From the NCBI GenBank assembly GCA_027619415.1, contig JAQCFO010000004.1, positions 1-64,000 of the forward strand: DNA of 64,000 bases, given 5' to 3'. Positions 18,446 through 27,660 of the stretch are shown one piece after another. The first letter of the stretch is position 1. Each line of letters begins with the position of its first letter. The translations under genes and the position numbers were made by a program. The DNA is from Bacteroidota bacterium. GTDB lineage: Bacteria > Bacteroidota > Bacteroidia > Flavobacteriales > Flavobacteriaceae. The notes beneath the pieces are model-generated. The model worked only from the letters and a program-made list of their open reading frames with translations. It made no database searches and was not told where the DNA came from.

Positions 18446-19900
18446 TTATTTTTTAAGAGGTAAATTTTTTGATGGCCTAAACTCTGTTATTCCTTTTTCT
18501 TTTATCATTTCTTCAATCTTATTTATACTTGAAGGAACAAACTCACTTAAATTTTCAACTCCATTTCTTGTTACTAATGCAACATCTTCAATTCTTATAT
18601 ATAATTTTTCTTCAGGTATCCATATCATAGGATCAATAGTAAAAACCATTCCTTCTTTAAGATTAATTCCATGAACTCTACCAACGTCATGAACTGCCAT
18701 TCCAACAGGATGTTGAAAGTGTCCCCTAAATGATAAGGCATTTTGAACAGCTGTTAAATATCTTGGTTTCGAAAACTTTTTACCCACAAGATATTCTTTC
18801 ATGTCTTTAGATGCTTTCCTCAATACTTCATCTGAATTCACACCAGGTTTTATATATTTAAACAAAGCATTCCTGTAATTGACTATGAACTTATATAATG
18901 CAGCTTGATCTGTATTAAAAACTCCGTTAACAGGCCAGATTCTTGTAACATCACTAGTGTAATTATTGTAATCTGGGGCATAATCCATAAGTACTAAATC
19001 ACCATCTTTTAAAACATCTTTTTTTCTAAAATAATGTCCCATATAAGCATTAGATCCTCCCCCAATGATAGATGGGTATCCATCTCCTTGTGAACCGTGT
19101 TGATAAAAAATATATTTTGCAGCTGCATCAAGTTGATATTCATAAATACCAGGTTTTGTTGAACGCATTGCTTCAATTATTCCTAAACCAGCAATTTCTG
19201 TAGCTTTCCTAATAATTTCAATTTCTTTTGAACTCTTTATTAGACGCATAGAATCTAGTAAAGGAGACAAATTTTTAATTTCAAATTCAGGAAAACGTTC
19301 ATTAATTAGTTTTATAAATCTAGATTCACGTGTAGTATTAGAGTCCCAAGGATCCGCTGCAGCACGCGCATGTCCAGATAAAATTTCATCCCTACTATCA
19401 TTTCCCATTTCTGCTGGACTAAATGGAGTATATAATGTTGGTATAGTACCATTTATAAGACCTGTACTAACTAAGTCGTTTCCAAGAAAATCTAATGATT
19501 TAATATTTTTTATTCCTGTTAGTTTTTTAATTAAATCAGCATCATCAAACGATAGAATTTTTCCTTGACTTTGTTCTCTATTTTTTTCTCTTCTTGGTAA
19601 ATAAATTGTTGTGCTTTTGTTTTTACCATTTAACAATAAGTATGCGTGACCCTCTTCAATTCCACATAGATAATAAAAAGTATTGGTTTGTCTAAAAACT
19701 TTAAAACCAGCAATACTTGCTCCACCTTGAATTAATGCAATTGAATTATCCCCAATTTCTTTAAAAACTTTAGATCTTCTTGCTTCAAATTCACTTATTG
19801 TGAAGTCAGTTTGGTAATAATGTTTTTCTTGAGAATATAGATTATTCCTATTTGATATTAATAAGATGGTTAAAATTAAAAGAAGTTTATTAAAACTCAT
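18446..19900 (-). CDS. Exported Xaa-Pro aminopeptidase (M24B)
   Basis: 484 aa with an N-terminal signal (MSFNKLLLILTILLISN...YSQ). An aminopeptidase-P N-domain (residues about 30-190) precedes the pita-bread catalytic domain. Metal ligands can be read as Asp in LMDYAPDYNNYTSDVTR, His in HPVGMAVHDVG, and Glu in YIRIEDVALVT. The remaining ligand, normally Glu in TVEPG, is Asp here (FTIDPMIW). The enzyme should release N-terminal residues ahead of proline from peptides outside the cytoplasm. It is divergent from an M1 aminopeptidase, together suggesting extracytoplasmic peptide digestion. Confidence 0.9.
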   Translation of the reverse strand: MSFNKLLLILTILLISNRNNLYSQEKHYYQTDFTISEFEARRSKVFKEIGDNSIALIQGGASIAGFKVFRQTNTFYYLCGIEEGHAYLLLNGKNKSTTIYLPRREKNREQSQGKILSFDDADLIKKLTGIKNIKSLDFLGNDLVSTGLINGTIPTLYTPFSPAEMGNDSRDEILSGHARAAADPWDSNTTRESRFIKLINERFPEFEIKNLSPLLDSMRLIKSSKEIEIIRKATEIAGLGIIEAMRSTKPGIYEYQLDAAAKYIFYQHGSQGDGYPSIIGGGSNAYMGHYFRKKDVLKDGDLVLMDYAPDYNNYTSDVTRIWPVNGVFNTDQAALYKFIVNYRNALFKYIKPGVNSDEVLRKASKDMKEYLVGKKFSKPRYLTAVQNALSFRGHFQHPVGMAVHDVGRVHGINLKEGMVFTIDPMIWIPEEKLYIRIEDVALVTRNGVENLSEFVPSSINKIEEMIKEKGITEFRPSKNLPLKK

Positions 19901-20023
19901 TATTACTTGTTTTAGCTGTTTAATATTAGTGATTTTTATTTGTAACTTGATCTAACAACAATTTAATAATAATTTTTAACATTAGTTAGTTTATTAAAAT
20001 ATTTACAAAATGATATATAAGTT

Positions 20024-21685
20024 ATGATAATATTTAAAAACAATATGTCCCTGTTTTTTTTAATTACAATTTCAAGTTTATTAATTAAAACATTTTTTTT
20101 CGATGATAATTACCCGAAAAATCTCAAAATTGATGCCATTAACTATGCTTTTAATATAGAATTATCAGATAAATCAGATCAGATTAGTTGTGAGTTAATT
20201 GTAGATATTCGTTTTTTAGGATCAGGAGTTAAAGAATTAAGATTAGACTTAATAAATGCCTCAAGTAAATTAGGAAATAAAGGTATGGTAGTCAGTGAAG
20301 TTTCTTCAAACGAAAAAATGTTAAGTTTTTCTCACAAGAATGATGAGCTTATAATTCACTTACCAAAACCTTCCTTAATTGAACAATTTTCTAAATATAA
20401 AATTAAGTATAAAGGGATTCCGCAAAGTGGTCTAATAATTGGTGATAATAAACATGGAGACCGTACTTTTTTTAGTGATAACTGGCCTAACTTAACTCGT
20501 CATTGGCTTGCTACTATTGATCATCCTTATGATAAAGCTATGTGTGAGTTTATTGTCACAGCACCAGATCATTATCAAATCGTATCCAATGGCCTTAAAA
20601 TTGAAGAAAGTAATATAAATAACAATAAACGTGTTACTCATTGGAAGCAGTCAGTTCCAATTGCTAGTTGGCTTTTTGTTTTAGGTGCCGCTGATTTTGC
20701 AGTTCAATATGTCGATGAATATGAGGGAAAATCAATTCAAACTTGGGTATTTAAACAAGATAGAGAAGCTGGATTTTATGATTTTTCAGAACCAACAAAG
20801 AAAGTATTGAAATTTTATAGTGATAATATAGGGCCCTTTTCTTATGAAAAACTAGCTAACATACAGTCTAATAGTGTAAGTGGGGGTATGGAGGCTGCTT
20901 CAGCAATTTTGTATAGTGATAATTCAGTTGTAGGCGATCGTAATGTACGATGGAGAAACGTAGTTATTCATGAAATTGCTCATCAATGGTTTGGAAATTC
21001 AGTAACACAATATGATTGGGATGATGTTTGGTTAAGTGAAGGATTTGCTACTTACTTTACTTTGTTATTTATTGAACATGAATATGGAAGGGAAGAATTT
21101 ATAAAAGGACTTGAATCGAGTCAAAAAAGTGTAGATTCATTTTATGATAAAAACCCAAAATACCAAATAGTTCATGATAATTTAAAAAACATGAAAAATG
21201 TGACAAGTTCACAAACATATCAAAAAGGTAGTTGGACTTTACATATGCTTCGAGGTTTTCTAGGTAATGAAGTTTTTTGGGAAGGAATCAAAGTTTATTA
21301 TAACAAGTATAGAGACTTAAATGCAACTACTAGTGATTTTAAAAATACTATGGAAGATGTATCAAACAAAGATTTAAATTTATTTTTTGATCAATGGCTG
21401 TATAACCCAGGGATTTTTAAACTAAAAGGAAATTGGAAATACAACAATAAAAATCAGATAATTATTAATATAAAACAGATTCAAAATGATGGTAGTTTAT
21501 TTAAAATGCCCATTGAGGTCGGAATTATTTATGATGACAATGTAGATCATTTAGAGATAATAGAAGTCAGTAAAAAATCTAATTCATTTGTAATTAATGT
21601 TAAAAAGGAACCAAAAAATGTAATTCTTGATCCAAATTACTGGATTTTAATGAATAAGGATTTTAGAAAAAAAGTTTTTAATTAA
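20024..21685 (+). CDS. M1 family zinc aminopeptidase
   Basis: 553 aa. The N-terminus has a hydrophobic signal or anchor; ATG 20045 (MSLFFLITISSLL) is an alternative start. The substrate-binding loop is present as VSGGMEAAS (GAMEN equivalent), and the zinc site is HEIAHQWFGN with the distal Glu in WLSEGFATYF. The protein lacks the large helical C-terminal domain of PepN-type enzymes and is close to the short M1 form. It should cleave N-terminal residues from oligopeptides in the periplasm. It is divergent from the M24 peptidase and co-directional with the following GMC gene. Confidence 0.9.
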   Translation: MIIFKNNMSLFFLITISSLLIKTFFFDDNYPKNLKIDAINYAFNIELSDKSDQISCELIVDIRFLGSGVKELRLDLINASSKLGNKGMVVSEVSSNEKMLSFSHKNDELIIHLPKPSLIEQFSKYKIKYKGIPQSGLIIGDNKHGDRTFFSDNWPNLTRHWLATIDHPYDKAMCEFIVTAPDHYQIVSNGLKIEESNINNNKRVTHWKQSVPIASWLFVLGAADFAVQYVDEYEGKSIQTWVFKQDREAGFYDFSEPTKKVLKFYSDNIGPFSYEKLANIQSNSVSGGMEAASAILYSDNSVVGDRNVRWRNVVIHEIAHQWFGNSVTQYDWDDVWLSEGFATYFTLLFIEHEYGREEFIKGLESSQKSVDSFYDKNPKYQIVHDNLKNMKNVTSSQTYQKGSWTLHMLRGFLGNEVFWEGIKVYYNKYRDLNATTSDFKNTMEDVSNKDLNLFFDQWLYNPGIFKLKGNWKYNNKNQIIINIKQIQNDGSLFKMPIEVGIIYDDNVDHLEIIEVSKKSNSFVINVKKEPKNVILDPNYWILMNKDFRKKVFN

Positions 21686-21796
21686 TCTAAATATTTAATT
21701 AAAACATACTGTTCTTAATCGTAATGAATTAGAAAAGGCTGGTGTAAAATTCATGTTATTATTAAACTATAATATTATTTTTATTAGATTTAGAAA

Positions 21797-23416
21797 ATGA
21801 GTCAATCATATGATTATATAATTATTGGAGCAGGGTCAGCCGGCTGTGTTTTAGCTAACCGATTGTCAAAAAATCCGAAGAATTCTGTTTTACTATTAGA
21901 AGCAGGAGGGCCAGATAATAGCATGAATATCCATATACCTGGTGCATATTTAAAGGTTCATAAGAGTAAGGAAGACTGGGGTTTTTGGTCTGAAGAACAG
22001 ACAAATATTTTGAATCGAAAAATCTATTTGCCTAGAGGAAAAACCCTTGGCGGTAGTAGTTCTACTAATGCCATGGCTTATGTAAGAGGTAACGTTGCCG
22101 ATTATGATGGCTGGGCAAAACTTGGTAATACGGGTTGGGGTTATAATGACTTACTTCCATATTTTAAACATTCAGAAAATCATGCGCAATTTGATACTAT
22201 GGATGCTGGATATCATGGTAATTCTGGAGAATTGGGAGTTACTCTTCCAGTTAAGTTTAAATCTCCTTATGTTGAAGGATTTATTGCTGCATGTGCAGCA
22301 ATGGGTATTCCCGCTAATTCAGACTATAACGGAGCAAAACAAGAAGGCGCTGGTGTGGTGCAAAGCACTATAACAAACGGAAAACGTGCAAGTGCGGCAA
22401 CTGCTTTTTTAAAACCTGCTCTAGAGCGATCCAATCTGACTGCTGTTTCATATGCACAAGTCGATAAGCTTATTTTTAAAGATAAAAAAGCAGTAGGAGT
22501 CATATATAGTAAAGAAAAAAAAATGATACAAGTACTTGCTAAAAATGAAATTATTCTTTCTGCTGGCACCTTTCATTCACCACAGTTATTAATGCTTTCT
22601 GGTATTGGTGAAGCTTCAGAACTAAAAAAACATGGAATTGAATGCATACATGAATTAAAAGGAGTAGGAAAAAATCTTCAGGATCATTTGTTTTTTCCTA
22701 TTTGTGGTCAAACTAAAACCCAAGAGGGAATCAATCATTACATCCCTCTTTTAAAACAATTCAAAGCTGCTTGGAATTATTTTATTCATAAAAAAGGAGT
22801 TTTTTGTTCTAGTCCACTTGAAGGAATGGCCTTTTTTGATCTCGATCAAAAGGGTAAAGAAGTCAATTTTCAACTTCACTTTTCTCCTATGTGGTTAGGT
22901 AATAAATATGGCTACGATGCTTATGATCTTAATAAATTTCCACGTTCCGATGGTTTTACTATTTTCCCCACTCTGCTACATCCAAAGAGTAGGGGAACTA
23001 TTAGTCTTTCATCTGCAGATCCAAAAGATGCACCAATAATACAACCTAATTTTTTACAAGAGAAAGAAGACTTAGATAAGCTGGTTAAAGGAGGTGAATT
23101 GGTTTTTAGAATAATGGAAGAACAGGCTATGAAAAAACATATTAAAGCAAATGGAATTCCAAATAATCGAACTTCTAAGGACTTACTTATTCAACATATA
23201 ATGAAGACTGTAGAAACAGTTTATCACCCTGTAGGCACTTGTAAGATGGGAAATGATGATATGGCAGTTGTTGATCCTACTTTAAAAATTCATGGTATTA
23301 AAAATCTTCGTGTTGTCGATGCATCTATCATGCCTAAAATTGTTTCCGGAAACACTAATGCTCCTGTTTATATGATTGCTGAAAAAGCAGCTGACATGAT
23401 CTTAATTAAAAGTTAG
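21797..23416 (+). CDS. GMC family FAD-dependent oxidoreductase (choline dehydrogenase-like)
   Basis: 539-aa flavoenzyme. The FAD-binding N-terminus [20 protein letters not shown], the GMC signature [18 protein letters not shown], and the second signature [16 protein letters not shown] are all present. The C-terminal active-site block is [11 protein letters not shown] (catalytic His) with the later [16 protein letters not shown]. It oxidises an alcohol, but the substrate is not determined by sequence. No betaine aldehyde dehydrogenase or transporter is adjacent, so a choline role is not supported. No signal peptide is visible, so it is probably cytoplasmic or membrane associated. Confidence 0.9.
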   Translation: MSQSYDYIIIGAGSAGCVLANRLSKNPKNSVLLLEAGGPDNSMNIHIPGAYLKVHKSKEDWGFWSEEQTNILNRKIYLPRGKTLGGSSSTNAMAYVRGNVADYDGWAKLGNTGWGYNDLLPYFKHSENHAQFDTMDAGYHGNSGELGVTLPVKFKSPYVEGFIAACAAMGIPANSDYNGAKQEGAGVVQSTITNGKRASAATAFLKPALERSNLTAVSYAQVDKLIFKDKKAVGVIYSKEKKMIQVLAKNEIILSAGTFHSPQLLMLSGIGEASELKKHGIECIHELKGVGKNLQDHLFFPICGQTKTQEGINHYIPLLKQFKAAWNYFIHKKGVFCSSPLEGMAFFDLDQKGKEVNFQLHFSPMWLGNKYGYDAYDLNKFPRSDGFTIFPTLLHPKSRGTISLSSADPKDAPIIQPNFLQEKEDLDKLVKGGELVFRIMEEQAMKKHIKANGIPNNRTSKDLLIQHIMKTVETVYHPVGTCKMGNDDMAVVDPTLKIHGIKNLRVVDASIMPKIVSGNTNAPVYMIAEKAADMILIKS

Positions 23417-23473
23417 TTTTTAAAAGTTAGTCTATTTTGATAGCATAAAGAATTAATTTAAATTTATAAATAC

Positions 23474-23983
23474 ATGAAAAAAATATTAATTCTAATAATG
23501 CTTTATAATGTTCAAGCATATTCTCAAAATAGTAAGTATACAAAAAATGTGCAATCCATAGATGTTGTCATTGAAACTTTATATGCAGTTATTTCAGGAG
23601 ATAAGGGAGTGGAAAGAGATTGGGATTTATTTACTTATCTATTTCATGAAAATGCAAAGTTGATTCCCATGACAATAAATGAAAAAGGTAAATCAAATAT
23701 TCAATTTTTAAGTCCAAAAGAATATATAGATAATTCAGGAAAATGGTTATTTGAAAATGGCTTTCATGAAAAAGAAATTGGAAGAACAACAGAGCAATTT
23801 GGTAATATTGCTCATGTTTTTTCTAGCTACGAATCTTTTAGAACTAAATATGAAAAAAAACCTTTTAGCAGAGGGATAAACAGTATTCAACTACATTTTG
23901 ATGGTGATCGATGGTGGATATTAAATGTATATTGGATGGCTGAAAACAATAAAAATATAATTCAAGATAAATATTTATTTTAA
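23474..23983 (+). CDS. Exported NTF2-like protein
   Basis: 169 aa with a Sec signal (MKKILILIMLYNVQAYSQ). The mature protein reads as a nuclear-transport-factor-2/SnoaL-like alpha+beta cone: an initial helix (IDVVIETLYAVISGDKGVERDWD), LFHENAKLIPMTI, an EYIDN helix, and a final beta strand pair DRWWILNVYWMAE. Such folds bind small molecules or act as simple enzymes. It lies between the GMC oxidoreductase and the aminotransferase; no specific role can be claimed. Confidence 0.75.
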   Translation: MKKILILIMLYNVQAYSQNSKYTKNVQSIDVVIETLYAVISGDKGVERDWDLFTYLFHENAKLIPMTINEKGKSNIQFLSPKEYIDNSGKWLFENGFHEKEIGRTTEQFGNIAHVFSSYESFRTKYEKKPFSRGINSIQLHFDGDRWWILNVYWMAENNKNIIQDKYLF

Positions 23984-24018
23984 ATATTTATTAAATCGAA
24001 TAATCTAATAATGACAAG

Positions 24019-25233
24019 ATGATGACACTTGATGAAAAATTTAAGGCTATTGAAGCAAATAATGCTCCTGGTCAGGAAGTTCGACAACAAATAGAAAATC
24101 TTAGTACTATTCAACAAGGAGAGAAACTTGACGGAGTTCCTGTAGATTTCTCCCATGGAGATGTAGACGCTTTTCCTCCAACTCCTAGCTCTGAAATAGC
24201 TTGGAAAGATGGTTTTAATAAAGGAGCTTCTCAGGCTTATACTGAGTACAGGGGTTCTGCTGATATAAGAAATAAATTAGCTATTCGTTTAGGTAAGTTT
24301 ACCGGTTATCCGATTGATCCTAACAACGAATTAATTATTACACCAGGAACTCAAGGCGCATTATTTTTGGCACTTGGTGCGATAGTAGGTAACGAGACGA
24401 AAGTTGCAGTAGTTGAACCCGACTATTTTGCCAATCGAAAACTTGTGAAATTTTTTGGCGGAATAATTGTGCCAATCTCTTTAAACTATAAGGATTCACA
24501 ATCAAAAAATAGTCCAGATATTAGCCAAATTGAAGAGGCTTTTAAAAACGGGACAAAGGTTTTAGTTTTTTCAACGCCTAATAACCCAACTGGTCTTGTA
24601 TATTCAAATGCTATCATAAATAAAATAGGTGTTTTAGCACAAGCATATGGAGTTACTGTAATTGTAGATCAACTGTATTCAAGAATGTTATATGGAAAAG
24701 AGGAGTATACTCATCTTTGCTCTTGTGAGATTAAGCCTGAAAATCTGATTACAATAATGGGTCCATCAAAAACTGAATCTCTAAGTGGATTTCGATTAGG
24801 AGTTGCTTTTGGTACACCAAAATTAATTGAAAGAATGGAAAGTCTTCAGGCAATTGTTTCTCTACGTGCTTCAGGTTATAATCAAGCTGTTCTTAACACT
24901 TGGTTTCAAGAACCTTCAGAATGGATGGAAAATCGTATTAAAGAACACGAACTTATAAGAAATGAATTACTGCAGATTTTTAGATCTGCCAATCTTTATA
25001 CAGTAACTCCACAAGCAGGTAGTTATCTTTTTCCACAACTGCCTTCACTTAGCGTAGGATTACATGATTTTGTACGTTTGTTACGTGTTCAAGCAAATGT
25101 GATAGTTACACCAGGCTCAGAATTTGATCCTGCGTGTAGCGATAGTATTCGATTAAACTTTTCACAAGATTATAATAAGGCAGTTTCGGCAGCAAAAAGA
25201 ATTGTAAAAATGGTAAAAATTTACAGCAGATGA
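24019..25233 (+). CDS. Class I/II PLP aminotransferase
   Basis: 404-aa fold-type I aminotransferase. Landmarks are TPGTQGALFLALGA (phosphate loop region), STPNNPTGLVYS (Asn), VDQLYSRMLYG (Asp/Tyr for PLP), MGPSKTESLSGFRLG (PLP-binding Lys in SKTES plus Arg), and a C-terminal SIRLNFS (substrate carboxylate Arg). The start has two adjacent ATGs (24019, 24022). The gene overlaps the following RidA gene by 4 bp (ATGA), so the two proteins are coupled. Substrate is unknown; it could supply the tyrosine aminotransferase missing from the homogentisate operon, but nothing in the sequence proves it. Confidence 0.87.
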   Translation: MMTLDEKFKAIEANNAPGQEVRQQIENLSTIQQGEKLDGVPVDFSHGDVDAFPPTPSSEIAWKDGFNKGASQAYTEYRGSADIRNKLAIRLGKFTGYPIDPNNELIITPGTQGALFLALGAIVGNETKVAVVEPDYFANRKLVKFFGGIIVPISLNYKDSQSKNSPDISQIEEAFKNGTKVLVFSTPNNPTGLVYSNAIINKIGVLAQAYGVTVIVDQLYSRMLYGKEEYTHLCSCEIKPENLITIMGPSKTESLSGFRLGVAFGTPKLIERMESLQAIVSLRASGYNQAVLNTWFQEPSEWMENRIKEHELIRNELLQIFRSANLYTVTPQAGSYLFPQLPSLSVGLHDFVRLLRVQANVIVTPGSEFDPACSDSIRLNFSQDYNKAVSAAKRIVKMVKIYSR

Positions 25234-25658
25234 ATAAAAACAATGAACAACCAATTCCTCAAGGGAAGTACTTGTCAGCTGTTAGGCACGCAGATTTGAT
25301 TTATACTTCAGGAATGACCCCTAGAAAGGCAGGGAACCTTCTTTATGTAGGTAAAATTAGAGTAAAAGATCCTATAGAATCTCATAAAGAGGCTGTTCGT
25401 TTGGCTACTTTAAATGCCATAATTGCTGCAAATGCTTGTTTAAAAAAGGGTGAGAGAATATCCTTAATTCTTCAACTCAATGTTTTTATAAATGCAGAGA
25501 ATGAATTTACAGCTCATTCTGAAATTGCGGATTATGCTTCTGAAGAGTTAATGATAAACTTTGGAGAAAAATGTATAGGAAGTAGGGCGGCTATAGGAGT
25601 TGCTTCATTACCATCAAATGCACCAGTTGAAATAACAATCATAGCGAAAGTGGTCTAG
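25230..25658 (+). CDS. RidA-family enamine/imine deaminase
   Basis: 142-aa YjgF/YER057c/UK114 protein. The IYTSGMTPRKAG start, the central SHKEAVRLATLNAIIAANACL helix and the end block GSRAAIGVASLPSNAPVEI keep the Arg and Glu positions required for imine hydrolysis in RidA. These proteins clear reactive 2-aminoacrylate-type intermediates made by PLP enzymes, which fits its 4-bp translational coupling to an aminotransferase. Family is clear; exact subgroup (RidA versus Rid2-like) is not. Confidence 0.85.
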   Translation: MNKNNEQPIPQGKYLSAVRHADLIYTSGMTPRKAGNLLYVGKIRVKDPIESHKEAVRLATLNAIIAANACLKKGERISLILQLNVFINAENEFTAHSEIADYASEELMINFGEKCIGSRAAIGVASLPSNAPVEITIIAKVV

Positions 25659-25693
25659 TTCCAATTGAAAAATACTATTGAATTTTGTATTTT

Positions 25694-26146
25694 TTAATTA
25701 ATGTTTCTCAAACCCTCATAAACCACAATGCTTACTGCATTTGCTAAATTTAAGCTTCTTACATGAGTGCTGTATATTGGAATCTTATATAGTTTATCTA
25801 AGTTTTTATCAATTAAATTTTTTGATAAACCGACAGATTCCTTTCCGAAAACGAAAAACATATTGTCCTTATAGTCAATAGAACAATAGCTTTTTTTTCC
25901 AAAACTTGACAGATAGACCATATTTTTATCATTATTTATTGATAAAAATTCATTTACACTTTGATAAATCTTTACAGAAATGTGTTTCCAATAATCTAGT
26001 CCAGCTCTTTTTAATCTAGCATCATTTAATTCAAACCCAAATGGCTTTACTAAATGTAAAACTGACCCTGATGCTAAGCTGAGACGGCCAATATTTCCAG
26101 TATTCATAGGTATTTCAGGTTCTATAAGTACAATGTTAAACCCCAT
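25694..26146 (-). CDS. trmL: tRNA (cytidine/uridine(34)-2'-O)-methyltransferase
   Basis: 150-aa minimal SPOUT methyltransferase, the usual size for TrmL, which 2'-O-methylates the wobble nucleotide of leucine tRNAs. The pattern is MGFNIVLIEPEIPMNTGNIGR at the start, LVKPFGFELNDARLKRAGLDYW, and the trefoil-knot motifs FVFGKESVGLSKNLI and IPIYSTHVRSLNLANAVSIV that bind S-adenosylmethionine. It stands alone, converging with the RidA gene. Confidence 0.92.
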   Translation of the reverse strand: MGFNIVLIEPEIPMNTGNIGRLSLASGSVLHLVKPFGFELNDARLKRAGLDYWKHISVKIYQSVNEFLSINNDKNMVYLSSFGKKSYCSIDYKDNMFFVFGKESVGLSKNLIDKNLDKLYKIPIYSTHVRSLNLANAVSIVVYEGLRNIN

Positions 26147-26393
26147 TAATTTTATACTAATCTATATTTAATTATTATTTTAAAACTAATATGGACGCAA
26201 GTGTTTGTGTTTTGTGCTTTTTATTATGTTCTAATTTATAATTCTTTTCTTATAAAATCTTTGCTAAGTTCTATGGCTTTTAAAGGATGTAAATAAAAAA
26301 AGGATTGATTTTTTTAAAACTTTATAAAATTAAATAATTTAAAAAAAGTTGTTCAAAAATAAGGCAGACTAAAATAATAATTTTGAATTTATG

Positions 26394-26675
26394 TTATAAC
26401 AAGTCTTCTATATCTTCGTTTAAATCAATAATATCATTAATCTCGTCGTCCTCGTCGTCGTCAACAAAATTTTCCATTGCTCTTACTAATTGAGTACTAA
26501 TCTTTACTAAATAAATTATATCAGCACTTTTTATTTCAACAGCTTTTATAATCTCACCTTTTTGATTTTTGAATGAAATAATGTTGTGGTCTGAATATCC
26601 ATCTGGATATTTTTCAACTAATAACGATAAAACCTCTTCACTTAATTTTTTAAAATCAACAATTTTACGTATCAT
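26394..26675 (-). CDS. Small acidic protein downstream of the deoxyhypusine-synthase homologue
   Basis: 93 aa, not recognised. The first 70 residues look like a compact alpha+beta domain (MIRKIVDFKKLSEEVLSLL, YSDHNIISFKNQKGEIIKAVEI). The last 25 are almost wholly acidic (VDDDEDDEINDIIDLNEDIEDLL). It lies 10 bp downstream of the deoxyhypusine-synthase homologue in the same direction and is probably the last gene of the polyamine operon. No signal peptide or membrane segment is present. Confidence 0.75.
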   Translation of the reverse strand: MIRKIVDFKKLSEEVLSLLVEKYPDGYSDHNIISFKNQKGEIIKAVEIKSADIIYLVKISTQLVRAMENFVDDDEDDEINDIIDLNEDIEDLL

Positions 26676-26685
26676 ATTGTTTAAT

Positions 26686-27660
26686 TTACATATCCAACAA
26701 ATAGGCGAAAATTAGTGGAGCGACTATTGTTGCATCACTTTCAATTATGAATTTTGGAGTATCAACTCCTAATTTTCCCCAAGTTATTTTTTCATTAGGC
26801 ACTGCTCCAGAATAAGAACCATAGCTTGTTGTTGAGTCACTTATTTGACAGAAATAGCTCCAGAATGGTGTATTTTTACGTTCTAAATCTTGATATAGCA
26901 TAGGGACCACACAAATCGGAAAATCTCCCGCAATTCCTCCACCTATTTGAAAAAAACCAATACCATTTTTTGAATTTTCAGTATACCAGTCAGCTAAAAA
27001 AGTCATGTATTCTATTCCAGATTTCATCGTAGTTGCATTTAACTTTCCTTTAAGCACATAACTTGCAAAAATATTCCCCATAGTACTGTCTTCCCATCCA
27101 GGACATACTATTGGTAAATTCTTTTTTGCTGCTGCATATACCCAAGAATCTTTTAAATCTATTTCATAATATTGCTCTAATATTCCAGATAATAATAGTT
27201 TGTACATATACTCATGGGGTAAGTAACGTTCCCCTTTATCATCAGCTTCTTTCCAAATGGCATAAATATGCTTTTGTAATCTTCTAAAAGCTTCTTCTTC
27301 TGGTATGCAAGTATCTGTAACTCTATTTAATCCTTTTTTTAATAAATCCCATTCTTGTTCAGGAGATAAGTCTCTATAGTTAGGAATTCGTTTGTAATGT
27401 GAATGTGCTACCAAGTTCATAATATCCTCCTCAAGATTAGCGCCAGTACAGGATATGATATGTACCTTATCTTTACGAATCATTTCAGCAAAAATCTTAC
27501 CTAATTCAGCTGTGCTCATTGCCCCAGCTAAGGATACTAACATTTTTGCTTCATTTTCTAATTGGTATTCATAAGCTTTTGCAGCATCAACCAATGTAGC
27601 GGAATTAAAATGCAAATAATATTTATTTATAAAATTTGAAACGGGACCTTTATTCTTCAT
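26686..27660 (-). CDS. Deoxyhypusine synthase-family protein (function uncertain)
   Basis: 324-aa member of the deoxyhypusine synthase fold with NAD-binding motifs (SLAGAMSTAELG, ISCTGANLEEDIMN). The C-terminal active-site block reads GAVPNEKITWGKLG, keeping the Glu, Trp and imine-forming Lys (Lys296 here, equivalent to human Lys329). In the part where eukaryotic enzymes have KHHI and SDSGA, this protein has GDFPI and SYSGA, so a His and an Asp that contact spermidine appear lost. Bacteria lack eIF5A. It overlaps agmatinase by 11 bp. A polyamine transferase role, such as homospermidine-type synthesis, is the best guess. Confidence 0.85.
   Translation of the reverse strand: MKNKGPVSNFINKYYLHFNSATLVDAAKAYEYQLENEAKMLVSLAGAMSTAELGKIFAEMIRKDKVHIISCTGANLEEDIMNLVAHSHYKRIPNYRDLSPEQEWDLLKKGLNRVTDTCIPEEEAFRRLQKHIYAIWKEADDKGERYLPHEYMYKLLLSGILEQYYEIDLKDSWVYAAAKKNLPIVCPGWEDSTMGNIFASYVLKGKLNATTMKSGIEYMTFLADWYTENSKNGIGFFQIGGGIAGDFPICVVPMLYQDLERKNTPFWSYFCQISDSTTSYGSYSGAVPNEKITWGKLGVDTPKFIIESDATIVAPLIFAYLLDM

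Noticed and set aside
18408-18674. 88-aa plus-strand ORF preceded by TATTTTTG
   Set aside because: The promoter-like box is exact, but the ORF is antisense to the well supported M24 peptidase and has no recognisable feature.
21797-23416. Choline dehydrogenase of a betaine pathway
   Set aside because: GMC motifs fit, but there is no betaine aldehyde dehydrogenase, regulator or transporter beside it.
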